Of a DNA stretch of 52,029 bases, positions 8,106-17,454 are shown in pieces. Location of the stretch: NCBI GenBank assembly GCA_035532075.1, contig DATKRV010000095.1:1-52029 (forward strand), read 5' to 3'. The DNA is from CAIVND01 sp035532075. GTDB lineage: Bacteria > Actinomycetota > Acidimicrobiia > Acidimicrobiales > Bog-793. The notes beneath the pieces were generated by a model. The model did not search any database and was not told where the DNA came from. It worked only from the letters and a program-made list of their open reading frames with translations. Every line of letters starts with the position of its first letter. The stretch's first letter is position 1. The position numbers and the translations under genes were made by a program.

Positions 8106-9530
8106 ATGTCTGAGTTCTTCCGCGGCCTTTTTTCCAACGGGGGCTCCGCGTCGCCTGCACCTGAGAGCGAACGGCAGAGGATCCCCCAGCCGCTCATCAA
8201 GAAACGCGCACCCTCTGGTCGCGGCGCGATGGAACAACCGAACCTCACCAGCTACGGCCCTGCGGCGCTGACGCCGCGCTTCTGGCTGATGATCATTCTC
8301 ACGGGTATTGCGGCTGGACTGTTTGGTGACTTGATGATGTTGATCCTGTTCAGTGTCCAACACATCGCGTTCAACTATCACTCCGGATCACTCCAGGACG
8401 CCGCGATCCGGTTAGCCCGATCACGGCGCGTGCTTGTGCTCGTCATCGCTGGTTTCATCGGAGCGATCGGGTGGTACCTGATCCGCCGCTACATGAAGAA
8501 CGAGAAGACGGACTTTGATGACGCCGTCTGGAGTGGAGGCGGCGAGCTCGGGTTTCGTCGCAGCCTCCTCACCTCATCTCTCGCCGAACTCGTCATTGGA
8601 ATGGGCGCCTCCATCGGGCGAGAGGCTGCACCAAAGCTGATGGGTGGCGCCTCGGGGAGCGTGCTTGGCAAATGGGCGGGACTCACGCCGGCACAACGTT
8701 CACTGCTCGTCGCTTGCGGCGGTGGGGCCGGATTTGCCGCGGTCTACAATGTGCCGCTTGGCGCGGCGCTCTTTACTGCGGAGGTTCTGTGCGGGAGCAT
8801 GGCCCTTCCTATCATCCTCCCAGCTCTCGTCTGCTCGATCATTTCGACCGCGACCGCGTGGATCTACCTCCCTGACCGTGCAACGTATCTCAACATTCCC
8901 GACTACCACACGACCACCTCTTTGCTTATCTGGTCGGTGCTCATCGGCCCGGTAATCGGTGTCGTGACCGCGGCCTACATCCGTCTGCTGGGATGGGTCT
9001 CGCACCATCGAACCAAGGGAAGGCAGATCTTCATCTCGTTCCCGATGGCGATGCTCGTGCTCGGACTTGTCGGCTGTTTCTATCCGCAACTATTTGGAAA
9101 TGGCAAGGACATGGCGCACTCTGCCTTCATCGGTGGAGGAAGTCTCGTGTTTCTCTTTGCGATGGCCTCACTCAAACCCCTCGTCACCTCGATGACAATT
9201 TACGCCGGAGGCTCCGGAGGACTTTTCACCCCCTCACTCAGCACCGGCGCGGTGCTCGGCGGATTCCTCGGAGGGATCTGGCTGCTCATCTGGCCCGGTA
9301 CCCCACTTGGTGCATTCGCGATGGTCGGTGCCGTCGCAATGCTGAGCGCATCGATGCTGGCGCCGCTTGCCGCGCTGGCCCTCGTCCTCGAGCTCACCCA
9401 CAGTGGGTTTCAACTGATCGTTCCGATGATGGGTGCATCGGTGATTGCAACGATCGTCGCCTGGCACATCGATGGGTACTCGATCTACTCGATCCGGCTT
9501 CCCGCTGCCGGAGAGACCGGTGGCGACTAG
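8106..9530 (+). CDS. ClC-family chloride channel/transporter
   Basis: A 474-residue membrane protein with a polar N-terminus of about 55 residues and roughly ten hydrophobic segments. ClC signatures are present: GREAAPK (about 171-177, with the gating Glu173 in the GREGP position), a second Glu in LFTAEVL (E226, where exchangers have the proton glutamate) and GSGGLFTPSLSTGA (the GxFxP motif). Retention of both glutamates suggests a chloride/proton antiporter rather than a pure channel, by inference. No regulatory CBS domains are seen. It follows the MBL-rhodanese gene closely; its stop codon overlaps the end of the antisense carbonic anhydrase remnant. Confidence 0.9.
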   Translation: MSEFFRGLFSNGGSASPAPESERQRIPQPLIKKRAPSGRGAMEQPNLTSYGPAALTPRFWLMIILTGIAAGLFGDLMMLILFSVQHIAFNYHSGSLQDAAIRLARSRRVLVLVIAGFIGAIGWYLIRRYMKNEKTDFDDAVWSGGGELGFRRSLLTSSLAELVIGMGASIGREAAPKLMGGASGSVLGKWAGLTPAQRSLLVACGGGAGFAAVYNVPLGAALFTAEVLCGSMALPIILPALVCSIISTATAWIYLPDRATYLNIPDYHTTTSLLIWSVLIGPVIGVVTAAYIRLLGWVSHHRTKGRQIFISFPMAMLVLGLVGCFYPQLFGNGKDMAHSAFIGGGSLVFLFAMASLKPLVTSMTIYAGGSGGLFTPSLSTGAVLGGFLGGIWLLIWPGTPLGAFAMVGAVAMLSASMLAPLAALALVLELTHSGFQLIVPMMGASVIATIVAWHIDGYSIYSIRLPAAGETGGD

Positions 9531-10024
9531 GCGGCCTCGCGCATCGTCTCGCTGTGGACCTTGAAGATGAACCCGCGGGCTTGTCGCGGTGCGCTACGCA
9601 CGGGCTTGACCGAGCCGCGCGAGCGTCTGACAGGCATCGCCTTATTGGCCAGAGGGCCCCGAAGGCAAGAGGCGTCAGATCCGGTCTCTTGTACGATCGC
9701 TGGTTTCATCAGAGCGATCGGTAAAGGTCTCCAATCTGCTGTCCGCGTGATGGATGACGATGATCTCGGTCGTACCGGGGAGTCGCTCGAAGATGATGGC
9801 CGAGCAGATTGCATCATCACAGGCGATACCTCCTAATGGGGCTGGATCGGTTTGTTTCGTTAGAGCAAGCTGATCTCCGAGACCGAGCATGCCCGAGACA
9901 GATAACCTCGCGTCCATACACGCGAACACCGGTATCTAGTTTCTCGGACACAGCGAAGAGCGATGTGATCGAAATCTCCCGCGTAACCCCGTGCGCTTTC
10001 AAGGGGCTGGTCTTTCCCCGACAT
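9527..10024 (-). pseudogene. Decayed beta-carbonic anhydrase
   Basis: Three minus-strand frames together spell most of a beta-carbonic anhydrase. An N-terminal part starts at ATG 10024 (RGYAGDFDHIAL). The central part at 9675-9929 reads FACMDARLSVSGMLGLGDQ and ERLPGTTEIIVIHHADSRLETFTD. A C-terminal part lies in another frame (ARGFIFKVHSETMREAA, ending at 9527). Intact relatives have C-M-D-A-R at the first zinc ligand, which is kept, and H-x-x-C at the other two, where the Cys reads Ser (HHADS). Two frame breaks plus a lost zinc ligand mean the gene is dead, not just mis-sequenced. It ends tail-to-tail with the ClC gene. Confidence 0.8.
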
Positions 10025-10137
10025 TCGCACCCCTTGGTTGCGATCTAGGTCGTCGATGGTATCGACGACCTTTCGGATAGCGACACCGAGAATTTGTTGT
10101 TGACCTCAACATTCAGTCGAATCGTGTCGGCATTTGA

Positions 10138-10875
10138 TTATCGAGGAGCGCGAAGAACATATCCATCGCCCGCACGACTTATCTTCCATCCCTCAAAGCG
10201 AAAGGCAAGTGCGTCGTCAATGCCATGATCGATCAGGTGCCGCGCAAACCTCCCCTTGACTGCCTTTGCTGCATGCCCCGCCGCCCCACCTCCATCTGCA
10301 GCGAGAAACTGCACTTCGATCAGGGATGCGACCGACGCCGGGATGACGACTCGCGCGTGTTCCCTTGGCAACAGGCTGATCACCGTCGGGCGACCCCGTA
10401 GGTCGTGAAGCACGCTGCTGACTGGACCGGCCCAGAACCTCCCGAGGTTGCCGATGTTAGGAAGCGAGACGAGCATCGTAAGTCGATAATCGACAATCTC
10501 GTCATCGGAGCGGGTAACGCCATAGAGGCCCGAGGGAACAAGAATGCGCGAACGTGCCGCACCGGGAATTGTCGACGGATCGAGGTGTTCCCAGACGACG
10601 CCGGTATACCGGCGCCACGCCGGCATCACCTTCGCCTCGCCATCGATGATCTTGGTCGCAGCGCTGATCGCACGGCCACACCGCTCACCGCGCGCGCCAA
10701 AGAGATGAGACAGCCTTTCTGGCGTCATCGTCTCGAGCGCGACGCGCAGTGCCTCGCGTACCTGGTGACGCGGCTCCTCAAGCGATGATGCGAATCGATC
10801 CCTGCCGACGATTCTCGAGCCACCCGTCGCCTTTCCCTCTGATGGCGGAAGCAGGATCAACGGTGCAGGAGACAT
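10138..10875 (-). CDS. yaaA: YaaA-family peroxide stress protein (DUF328)
   Basis: 245 residues starting MSPAPLILLPPSEGK, the diagnostic N-terminal motif of YaaA. Typical features follow: RYTGVVWEHLD, SGLYGVTRSDDEIVDYRL, and a C-terminal region (KAVKGRFARHLID ... LAFRFEGWKISR) matching the family. In E. coli YaaA limits intracellular iron and oxidative DNA damage during peroxide stress and binds DNA; the same broad role is inferred here. No Fur/PerR-like box was seen upstream. It stands alone on the minus strand between the carbonic anhydrase remnant and a membrane protein gene. Confidence 0.9.
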   Translation of the reverse strand: MSPAPLILLPPSEGKATGGSRIVGRDRFASSLEEPRHQVREALRVALETMTPERLSHLFGARGERCGRAISAATKIIDGEAKVMPAWRRYTGVVWEHLDPSTIPGAARSRILVPSGLYGVTRSDDEIVDYRLTMLVSLPNIGNLGRFWAGPVSSVLHDLRGRPTVISLLPREHARVVIPASVASLIEVQFLAADGGGAAGHAAKAVKGRFARHLIDHGIDDALAFRFEGWKISRAGDGYVLRAPR

Positions 10876-10979
10876 TCAGTCACCGTAGCTGTGTACCCAC
10901 CCTCCTCATTGGTGCCAGGGAGATCCACAACAACGTCCTATATTGAGACCGAGCCTCGCCGAGGCGTTCCGGGAGCCAG

Positions 10980-12572
10980 ATGTTGTCCTCGATCCTGACG
11001 TTGGCCAAGAACAGCACCGACCGAGGACATCTCCCCTTCAAGATCATCGTTGCGCTGTGTGCGTTTCTCCTCTTCGGCATCACCTCTTTTCACACCGTCG
11101 GTGGCAACTCTGACGGAGCAACGGTGGTCCTCGAAGGCCAGTCGCTCGCACACGGACACCTCCTGCTGCACGGCTGGATTCTCTCCCAGGACTCGTTCTG
11201 GACGGTTGACGCGTTGTTCTATGGAGTGTTTGTCCTCATCTTTGGCGTGCATGGCTGGCTCATCCACCTGGTCCCCGCATTCATCGCAACAATGATCTTC
11301 CTCCTTGGGTGGAACCTGAGTGTCTCCCGAAACGGCTCGTCATCGCGCAATGTCGTGTTCGTGGTCGTCACCCTCGGACTCGTCTTCCCGGTAGCCGCGT
11401 GGGCACAGTTCTATCTCGCGGGTCCCTACCATCTCGGGACGACGCTGTACTGTCTGACAGCGTTTGCACTTGTGGTCGGCGAGCGACGGCCCATCCACTA
11501 TCTCCTCGCGACACTTGTTCTATGCGCAGGAATCCTCGGTGATCTCCAAACGCTCGCGCTCGGCGTCCTCCCGATTGCCATCGCTGGCGGTGTCGCGATC
11601 ATTCGCACCTGGAACTTTCGGGCGGGATTCGGGCATCTCGTCGTCGCGATCGCCGCGGGACTGGTTGCGCTTGGTGTCCGAAAGACCACTGCCGCGATCG
11701 GCGCATTCACCCTGGCTCCGCCGCGCATTCCAAACGACCTCTCGAACTCTTTGTCAAACGTTATTCCCGGTCTTCGCTACGGAACGGATCTGATGAGAGG
11801 AGGCGGACCGTTCGGGCCGGGCCCGATTCCGGCAGCACTCAATATCGCGCACCTCTTTGAGGTGCTGCTCGTCGCACTGGGCATTTTGTTCGCCCTCTAC
11901 CAACTGCTTCGCGGACTGGTCATCCAGCCGCCTCCCGACGACGATCGCCATTGGGAGCTCGATGATCTTCTCGTCACCGGAGTACTCGGATCGCTCGCAA
12001 CCTACGCCTACCTCGCGACGACAGGATCTGATGCCGAGGCGCGTTACCTCTCGGCAGGATTGATCTTTGCGATCATTCTCTGTGCGCGACTGCTGGGCCG
12101 TCTTTGCGGTCGCTATCCGAAGATCTACCGTCCGATCGCGGCCATCGGGACACTGCTTTCGCTCGCGGTCCTCGCCGGTGGCGGTTACACGGTGACCGCT
12201 CCTGCTCCCCCGCAACAGATCAGGGCGCTCATCGCGCTCTTGCAGGCCCATCACCTCAATGACGGACTCGGCGGCTACTGGAGCGCCTCGATCACCACCG
12301 TGCTGAGTAATGACACCATCGATATACGACCGGTGATCAGCGGGCCGACCGGTTCGATCGAACGTTACGCCCGCCAGTCACTCGATAGCTGGTACCAAAA
12401 GGACGGCGCGAACTTCCTCGTCTTCAACGCGAACGTCAACGTCGACGCGATCACGCAGGCGAGCGCGAGACAGACCTTCGGACCCGCCAAACGCGTCTAT
12501 TCTGTCGGTCCCTACCGGGTGCTCGTCTACGCGCATCCGATCCATGTCGCACTGGCTGGATATGCCGCTTAG
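10980..12572 (+). CDS. Multi-pass membrane protein, possible GT-C type
   Basis: 530 residues. About ten hydrophobic segments span residues 20-420, and a soluble C-terminal part of about 110 residues (SIERYARQSLDSWYQKDGANF onward) follows. An early acidic pair in GGNSDGATVV falls in the first external loop, where GT-C glycosyltransferases carry their catalytic acidic residue. The general plan resembles lipid-linked-sugar transferases, but I recognise no specific family. It starts about 100 bases from the divergent yaaA gene. The substrate is unknown. Confidence 0.6.
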   Translation: MLSSILTLAKNSTDRGHLPFKIIVALCAFLLFGITSFHTVGGNSDGATVVLEGQSLAHGHLLLHGWILSQDSFWTVDALFYGVFVLIFGVHGWLIHLVPAFIATMIFLLGWNLSVSRNGSSSRNVVFVVVTLGLVFPVAAWAQFYLAGPYHLGTTLYCLTAFALVVGERRPIHYLLATLVLCAGILGDLQTLALGVLPIAIAGGVAIIRTWNFRAGFGHLVVAIAAGLVALGVRKTTAAIGAFTLAPPRIPNDLSNSLSNVIPGLRYGTDLMRGGGPFGPGPIPAALNIAHLFEVLLVALGILFALYQLLRGLVIQPPPDDDRHWELDDLLVTGVLGSLATYAYLATTGSDAEARYLSAGLIFAIILCARLLGRLCGRYPKIYRPIAAIGTLLSLAVLAGGGYTVTAPAPPQQIRALIALLQAHHLNDGLGGYWSASITTVLSNDTIDIRPVISGPTGSIERYARQSLDSWYQKDGANFLVFNANVNVDAITQASARQTFGPAKRVYSVGPYRVLVYAHPIHVALAGYAA

Positions 12573-12637
12573 GTTCCAAGCTCACCGATATCGACAACGT
12601 TGACTCCCGACGGATCTGCCCCGCCCGCCGGTGGCCC

Positions 12638-12671
12638 CTCCAATGTTGATTGGGCTCCAATGTTGATTGGG
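12638..12671. repeat. Tandem 17-base repeat, each unit a CCAAT/ATTGG dyad
   Basis: CTCCAATGTTGATTGGG occurs twice in a row (12638-12654 and 12655-12671) with no mismatch. Each copy holds an inverted repeat, CCAAT-GTTG-ATTGG. Two identical dyads in phase look like a pair of operator sites. They lie 217 bases before the flavin monooxygenase gene; the rest of 12573-12887 shows no gene with recognisable features. Confidence 0.6.
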
Positions 12672-12887
12672 TCGTCGACATCGTGTGGACCTTGACGGAA
12701 GCCACTCGGATGGAGCCGTGAGCTAGACCCGCCGACACGGTTGTCAGACATCGCCCAGTTGGAACAATCCTGAACTGGCCAAATAGTCTCGCTCGAATCA
12801 CCCAAGGATGAGTTTTCCGCGATTTCGTCGCAATCGGGATGTGTTCTAGGCTCGGGTTACTTATTCTTCGCACCGAGAGGCCGCCAT

Positions 12888-14132
12888 ATGGAAACAAAAC
12901 AGATCATCGTCAACGGGGGCGGTATTGGTGGACTCACGCTCGCGCTCGACCTTCACCGTCTTGGCATTGAATGCCATGTCTACGAGGCCGTAGGTGAAAT
13001 CAAGCCACTCGGTGTGGGCATCTCGATCCTGCCTCACGCTTCGAAGATCCTGAGCGATCTCGATATCGTCGACGCTCTGCTCGAGAGGTGCCTGATCGCG
13101 GCCGAATCGGTGTTCTACAACCGCTTCGGTCAGTTCGTCTACTCCGAGCCGATCGGAGCGGCGGACGGTGTCGCATGGCCACAGCTTTCAATCCACCGTG
13201 CCGACATCTACGACGTGCTCTATGAGAAGGCAATCGAACGACTCGGTCAAGACCACATTCATCTCGGGCATCGTCTCACCAGGTTCGAGCAGGATGACCA
13301 TGGTGTCACCGCGTTCTACGACGTCACGGACGATGCCGGTTCGGTCAATCCGACGGAGATCCGCGGATCGATCATGATTGGCGCTGACGGCATCCATTCT
13401 GTCGTGCGCAAACAGCTCAATCCGGACGAAGGTGCTCCGCTCTATCAGGGCTACAACATGTTCCGCGGAATCACCTACGCAAAGCCCTACCTTTCTGGCT
13501 CATCAATGCTGCGCATCGGCTGGTACACGAGCGGGAAGCTCACGATCTACCCGTGTCGCCAGGCAAATTCAGAGGGTCTCCAGGCAATGAACTGGATCGC
13601 CGCGGTCGAGAGCGACAAGCACCTCGAACGAGACTGGGGTCGGGCCGGCAAGCTCGAAGACTTCATCGATGTCTTCGCCGACTGGAAATTCGACTTCCTC
13701 GATGTACCCAAGATCTTTGAAGATGCCGACACGCTGCTCGAGTACCCGATGGTCGACCAGGAGCCGCTCGACCGATGGACAGATGGACGCGTCACGCTGC
13801 TTGGAGATGCGGCACACCCCATGGTGCCAAGAGGATCGAACGGCGCAGGACAGGCGATCGTCGACTGCCGGAAGCTCGCGGAGACGCTTGCCAGCACTCC
13901 AGACTGGGTGGAGGCTCTAAACATCTACGAGGCGGATCGGCGCCCCAAGACGACGGCCGTTGTCTTCAAGAACCGGGCCAACCCACCCGACGCCGTTCTG
14001 CGCGAAGTTGTCCTTCGCAGCCACGACCAGCCATTCGCACGCCTCGAGGATGTCATCACCAAGGCGGAGCTCGATGCGCTGACCAACAGCTACAAGGAGA
14101 CCGCTGGCTACTCGCGCCAGATTCTCATGTAG
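12888..14132 (+). CDS. FAD-dependent monooxygenase, PhzS/UbiH-like
   Basis: 414 residues. The N-terminal Rossmann motif GGGIGGLTLALDLHRLG binds FAD. GADGIHSVVRKQ is the middle DG motif, and GDAAHPMVPRGSNGAGQAI is the GD motif of group A flavoprotein hydroxylases. The PRGSNGAGQAI form is typical of the PhzS-like 'flavin-dependent oxidoreductase' subgroup. It should hydroxylate an aromatic or heteroaromatic substrate using NAD(P)H and O2; the substrate is unknown. It is a single gene, with the tandem dyads at 12638-12671 upstream as possible control sites. It converges on the universal stress protein gene. Confidence 0.85.
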   Translation: METKQIIVNGGGIGGLTLALDLHRLGIECHVYEAVGEIKPLGVGISILPHASKILSDLDIVDALLERCLIAAESVFYNRFGQFVYSEPIGAADGVAWPQLSIHRADIYDVLYEKAIERLGQDHIHLGHRLTRFEQDDHGVTAFYDVTDDAGSVNPTEIRGSIMIGADGIHSVVRKQLNPDEGAPLYQGYNMFRGITYAKPYLSGSSMLRIGWYTSGKLTIYPCRQANSEGLQAMNWIAAVESDKHLERDWGRAGKLEDFIDVFADWKFDFLDVPKIFEDADTLLEYPMVDQEPLDRWTDGRVTLLGDAAHPMVPRGSNGAGQAIVDCRKLAETLASTPDWVEALNIYEADRRPKTTAVVFKNRANPPDAVLREVVLRSHDQPFARLEDVITKAELDALTNSYKETAGYSRQILM

Positions 14133-14250
14133 GAAGAGCCACATCAAGATTCACGGAGACCATTCGCTGCGAGAACTTCCGTCCGGGGGTCCGCTCGGGC
14201 GCTCCTGTCTTGAACGATGTCTCGCCGACGGCTCCGCAGCTGGTCCCCGG

Positions 14251-14730
14251 TCAGGATTGGGGCCTAATGATGACAAGTGGCACTGGACAGTGGTGCAACA
14301 GGTACTCCGTCACCGACGAGGCGAGAATCGACCCGATCGGTCCATGCACGGTCGACCCGAGCGCGACGGCTGTCGCGTCATGGTCCTTGGCGACCGCCAG
14401 GATCTCGCGCGCTGGATCTCCCTCACGCACGATGAACGTCGCAGGAATTCCGGAGCTGGCAAGGCGGGCGGTGGCATCGCGCTCCGCGTCATGCTCACGG
14501 GCTTCGATGGATTCCTCGACAAGCTCCCAGGCGTTCGCAGAGTCGACGCCGACAGAATCAAACATGATTGGACGATGGCGGACAAAGACCACCGCGAGAC
14601 GGCCCCCAGCCGCCTTGACGCTCGGCATGATCGCATCGATCGCATCGAGTGACTCAGCCGAATCATCGATTGCGACGACCACGTTCGCGAACAGGTTGCG
14701 TCCGGCCTCCCCTGCTTTCGCCTCTGCCAT
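14251..14730 (-). CDS. Universal stress protein (UspA family)
   Basis: 159 residues, single Usp domain. The start is the ATG at 14730, preceded by AAAGGGG. The first strand is NVVVAIDDSAES and the nucleotide-binding region is VALGSTVHGPIGSILASSVTEYLLHHCPVPLVII. In ATP-binding members the pattern is G-2x-G-9x-G-S/T; here the last Gly is Ala (LASS), so nucleotide binding is uncertain. It probably acts as a cytosolic stress or dormancy-linked protein. It converges on the flavin monooxygenase gene, with no operon partner. Confidence 0.88.
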   Translation of the reverse strand: MAEAKAGEAGRNLFANVVVAIDDSAESLDAIDAIMPSVKAAGGRLAVVFVRHRPIMFDSVGVDSANAWELVEESIEAREHDAERDATARLASSGIPATFIVREGDPAREILAVAKDHDATAVALGSTVHGPIGSILASSVTEYLLHHCPVPLVIIRPQS

Positions 14731-15197
14731 TACGAACCCCTTTCGACGCGCGTCAACATCAAACTTCTTAGCAAAGCTAACTGTAAGGTCGACCCCACGT
14801 GCCGTCAATCTGTGGACACTCAGGCGTCGCCTGCGCCTCTCAAGCTAGTCAATATGGAACGGGGAGGTTTGCGCTGTCTATCGGGCACCGGTAGTGCAGG
14901 CGAATGGCGCACATATCGCCGATTGCCCAGAGCCGCTTATGGACCGTCACCGACGATTCCGACGAGAACAATCCGTGCGCTCGATAGCGACGAAGCTCGT
15001 CTCGAGTGTCATGTCCAGTCATTGGGATGTTCAAAAGTAACGACAGCGGACTGGTCCACGAAGGGCAACTTCATGGCGGAGGGCGTTGACCCGTCAGTTC
15101 ACGCGTGTTTCGTGAGAATGAATCTTTCGTATGGCTCGATCGTGGAACCAAGACGGTACTTCGCTCAGATCCCTCGAAACGTGTCTGATTGTCGAAA
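14731..15197. other. Intergenic region, nothing recognised
   Basis: The space between the start of the Usp gene and the end of the DUF1801 gene contains only short frames without family features. The Usp promoter is expected near 14740-14800. Confidence 0.4.
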
Positions 15198-15602
15198 TCA
15201 GCTCTTGACTCTGGAACTGTTCAGGGTCGCGGCGGCACGAATGAGAGTCTGCAACGCCTTCGCATCTATCTTCTCGCCCTCGTGGAAGTCGATCGCACGC
15301 CTTGTGTTCCCATCGAGACTGGAGTTGAAGAGGCCCGAAGGATCCTTGAGGGCTGCCCCTTTGGCGAAGGTCATCTTGACAACGTTCTTGTATGTCTCGC
15401 CAGTGCAGATCATTCCGTCGAGATACCACACCGGAACGCCCCTCCACTTCCACTCCTCGACAACTCCGGGAAGGGCTTTTTTGATTAGGCCACGGAGCTC
15501 ACTGAGTATCTTGCCTCGCCAATCGCCTAACTCCTCGATTCTCGCGTCGATCAGCTGAGCGGGAGTTTTGCTGTTTGGCGACACGCTCTTCCTCACAACC
15601 AT
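15198..15602 (-). CDS. DUF1801 (YdhG-like) domain protein
   Basis: 134 residues from ATG 15602. The domain is recognised by ELRGLIKKALPGVVEEWKWR, GVPVWYLDGMICTGETYKNVVKMTFAKGA and a C-terminal IDFHEGEKIDAKALQTLIRAA. DUF1801 proteins (YdhG/YjhT-like) are small cytosolic alpha/beta proteins of unknown biochemical function, related to iron-chaperone frataxin-like folds in some annotations. A longer frame reaches 15734, but the added residues have no conservation I recognise. It stands alone. Confidence 0.8.
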   Translation of the reverse strand: MVVRKSVSPNSKTPAQLIDARIEELGDWRGKILSELRGLIKKALPGVVEEWKWRGVPVWYLDGMICTGETYKNVVKMTFAKGAALKDPSGLFNSSLDGNTRRAIDFHEGEKIDAKALQTLIRAAATLNSSRVKS

Positions 15603-15976
15603 CTCTTGCGCTCGATCCCAGGGCTCTGAAAAACGGGATGATTTCTCACAAACCGATCTTATCCGGAGCCGAAAATACTGCCTCAAGGACATTGTGAAAG
15701 GGGCGTATCCAACTTGGTGACGATCGATAGACACTCCTGGTCACAAAATCACACTGACGATCACCCCGAAGAAGCGCCGAGATCGAGATGGGGAGAGATC
15801 GAGATGAGGCGGGCGCGGACGGTCTGTGCGCTCGCCGAGTCATCGCCCACATCAACCAGACAGGCGAACATTCCGGGCCAGGTTCGCGAAGACGGATTCG
15901 CCCAAGGGGCAAGATTCCGACAAGTTGGGCGCGCAGCGAGTCATGGTCGCGCAATAAGTGACCGATATTCAACCGT
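15603..15976. other. Intergenic region, nothing recognised
   Basis: About 370 bases between the DUF1801 start and the end of the amidohydrolase gene. Only overlapping frames without motifs are present. Confidence 0.4.
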
Positions 15977-17149
15977 TCATGTCGCGCCGTCAAGTCGGAG
16001 AAAGCGCGCGATGTTTCGAGCGCACATGAGCGCAGCCTCGTCGTCGGGTACCTCGGCGAAATTCGCCGCGACGATGTCACGCGAGTTCGGCCAGTCGGAC
16101 TCTTGATGGGGAAAATCCGAACCCCAAATGAGACGGTCAACGCGCATCCGATGGCGCAGCGCCATTCCCGTGAGATCTCGCTGGAATCCCCAGTAGCAGT
16201 GCCGGGTGATGTATTCAGATACCCGACCATGTTTCAACGGCTGCCAGCCGAGCAACTCTTCGGCCCAGAGATGATGTCGATCAAAGCGCTGTTCGGCGAC
16301 TTCAAGAAAGAGCGGAATCCAGCCGATCTGGGTCTCTGCAAAGAAGATCTCGAGATCCGGGAAACGGTCGAACACTCCCGAAAGCACGAGCTGAACCGCA
16401 TTGATCCCCGCGCCGCGCGCCATCTTCGTCACCTGTTCCGCGAACTGCGCAGAGCCATGAATCCGTCGCACGACACCGGGCTTCGCATTTGGATAGTCGA
16501 GAATCGAACTCGCACCGGCGCGGCTGATCTCTCCGTGCACCGTGACCGGCATGGCGAGATCGAGCGAGGCCGCCCAGAACCTGTCGTCCTCGGGTTTGGG
16601 CACACCAGATCCGTTCGGGAACCTGCTGAGCAGCACGGCGCGCAGCCCTGCCGCCTTGCACCGGCCCAACTCCGCAACCGCGTCCTCGATGCCGGTTTGA
16701 GGAATCACTCCGACGCCGAACAGCCGCGTTGGGTCGACCGCGCAATACTCCTCCGCAAGATAACTGTTGTACCCGCGTACCACGGCGAGATAGGCGTCAT
16801 CGTCCGAGATGTTCCTCCACAGCCCCGGTCCGGAGACCCCGGGAAAGATGACCTCGCTCGCGATCCCGTCCTTGAGCTGCTCCTCGAGGCGCTGCTCGGG
16901 TGAACCGGTGCCCGCGGTCGCCTCATAGGTCTGACCAAACGGAGTCCAGTTCGCGCGGCCCTTGCCCCCATAGAGGTCCTGGGGTACCTCGCGCAGAGGT
17001 ACCCCTTCAGTCAGCCATGCGTCTCCTCCGTCGGGCAGACGCACGACGCGTGGAACCCGAGCCCGGTGAACCGAGTCAACACGATGAACCCAACGCGCCG
17101 AGTCGATCTCGAGATGGGTATCTCCCGAGATCATGAGTAGCTCTTCCAT
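15977..17149 (-). CDS. Amidohydrolase-2 family (ACMSD-like) metal-dependent hydrolase
   Basis: 390 residues, start ATG 17149 with AGGGGGAG upstream. It has the TIM-barrel amidohydrolase-2 layout: ISGDTHLEID at the first strand (D-x-H in place of H-x-H, as in several members), VTVHGEISR with the mid-barrel His, IFFAETQIGWIPLFLE, and IWGSDFPHQESDWPNSR with the C-terminal Asp. Family members decarboxylate or hydrolyse aromatic and dicarboxylic acids. The substrate is unknown. It is divergent from a second amidohydrolase (17455), suggesting a shared promoter region and pathway. Confidence 0.85.
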   Translation of the reverse strand: MEELLMISGDTHLEIDSARWVHRVDSVHRARVPRVVRLPDGGDAWLTEGVPLREVPQDLYGGKGRANWTPFGQTYEATAGTGSPEQRLEEQLKDGIASEVIFPGVSGPGLWRNISDDDAYLAVVRGYNSYLAEEYCAVDPTRLFGVGVIPQTGIEDAVAELGRCKAAGLRAVLLSRFPNGSGVPKPEDDRFWAASLDLAMPVTVHGEISRAGASSILDYPNAKPGVVRRIHGSAQFAEQVTKMARGAGINAVQLVLSGVFDRFPDLEIFFAETQIGWIPLFLEVAEQRFDRHHLWAEELLGWQPLKHGRVSEYITRHCYWGFQRDLTGMALRHRMRVDRLIWGSDFPHQESDWPNSRDIVAANFAEVPDDEAALMCARNIARFLRLDGAT

Positions 17150-17454
17150 TTCAACTCCCCCTCCATCACCGCGCACTCGGGCGAGTGTGCACGGATCCCT
17201 CCCGATCCTAGTGAAGCCAGGCGCGCGACCGTGGGGCCATCGGCCGACGACGCGTACGGATTTGGACCCGCCGAATGGATCCCAGCGTCACGAGCAAGGT
17301 GGGGATATCCGCAGATTTGCATTAACGAACGTTCCAGCTAGTGTGAGTGTTGGCGGGGTCAAGACAAGAGAATTTCCCTCAATCGAACCAGCTGATCCTG
17401 CGCGAGCGCGCTCGGCAAAGGCGCATCGGTACAACCACATGAAAGCGAGAAACC
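17150..17454. promoter_or_regulatory. Divergent promoter region between two amidohydrolase genes
   Basis: The 305 bases must carry promoters for both divergent genes. An 8-base palindrome, GAACGTTC, within TAACGAACGTTCCAG (about 17326-17333) is the only dyad I noticed. No clear -35/-10 pair is obvious. Confidence 0.35.

Noticed and set aside
7294..8160. 288-codon minus-strand frame
   Set aside because: Antisense to the MBL-rhodanese gene; composition reflects the complementary codons and no motif is seen.
13775..14848. Long 357-codon plus-strand frame
   Set aside because: It runs in another frame across the C-terminus of the flavin monooxygenase and antisense to the Usp gene, with no motif; both real genes have clear family signatures.
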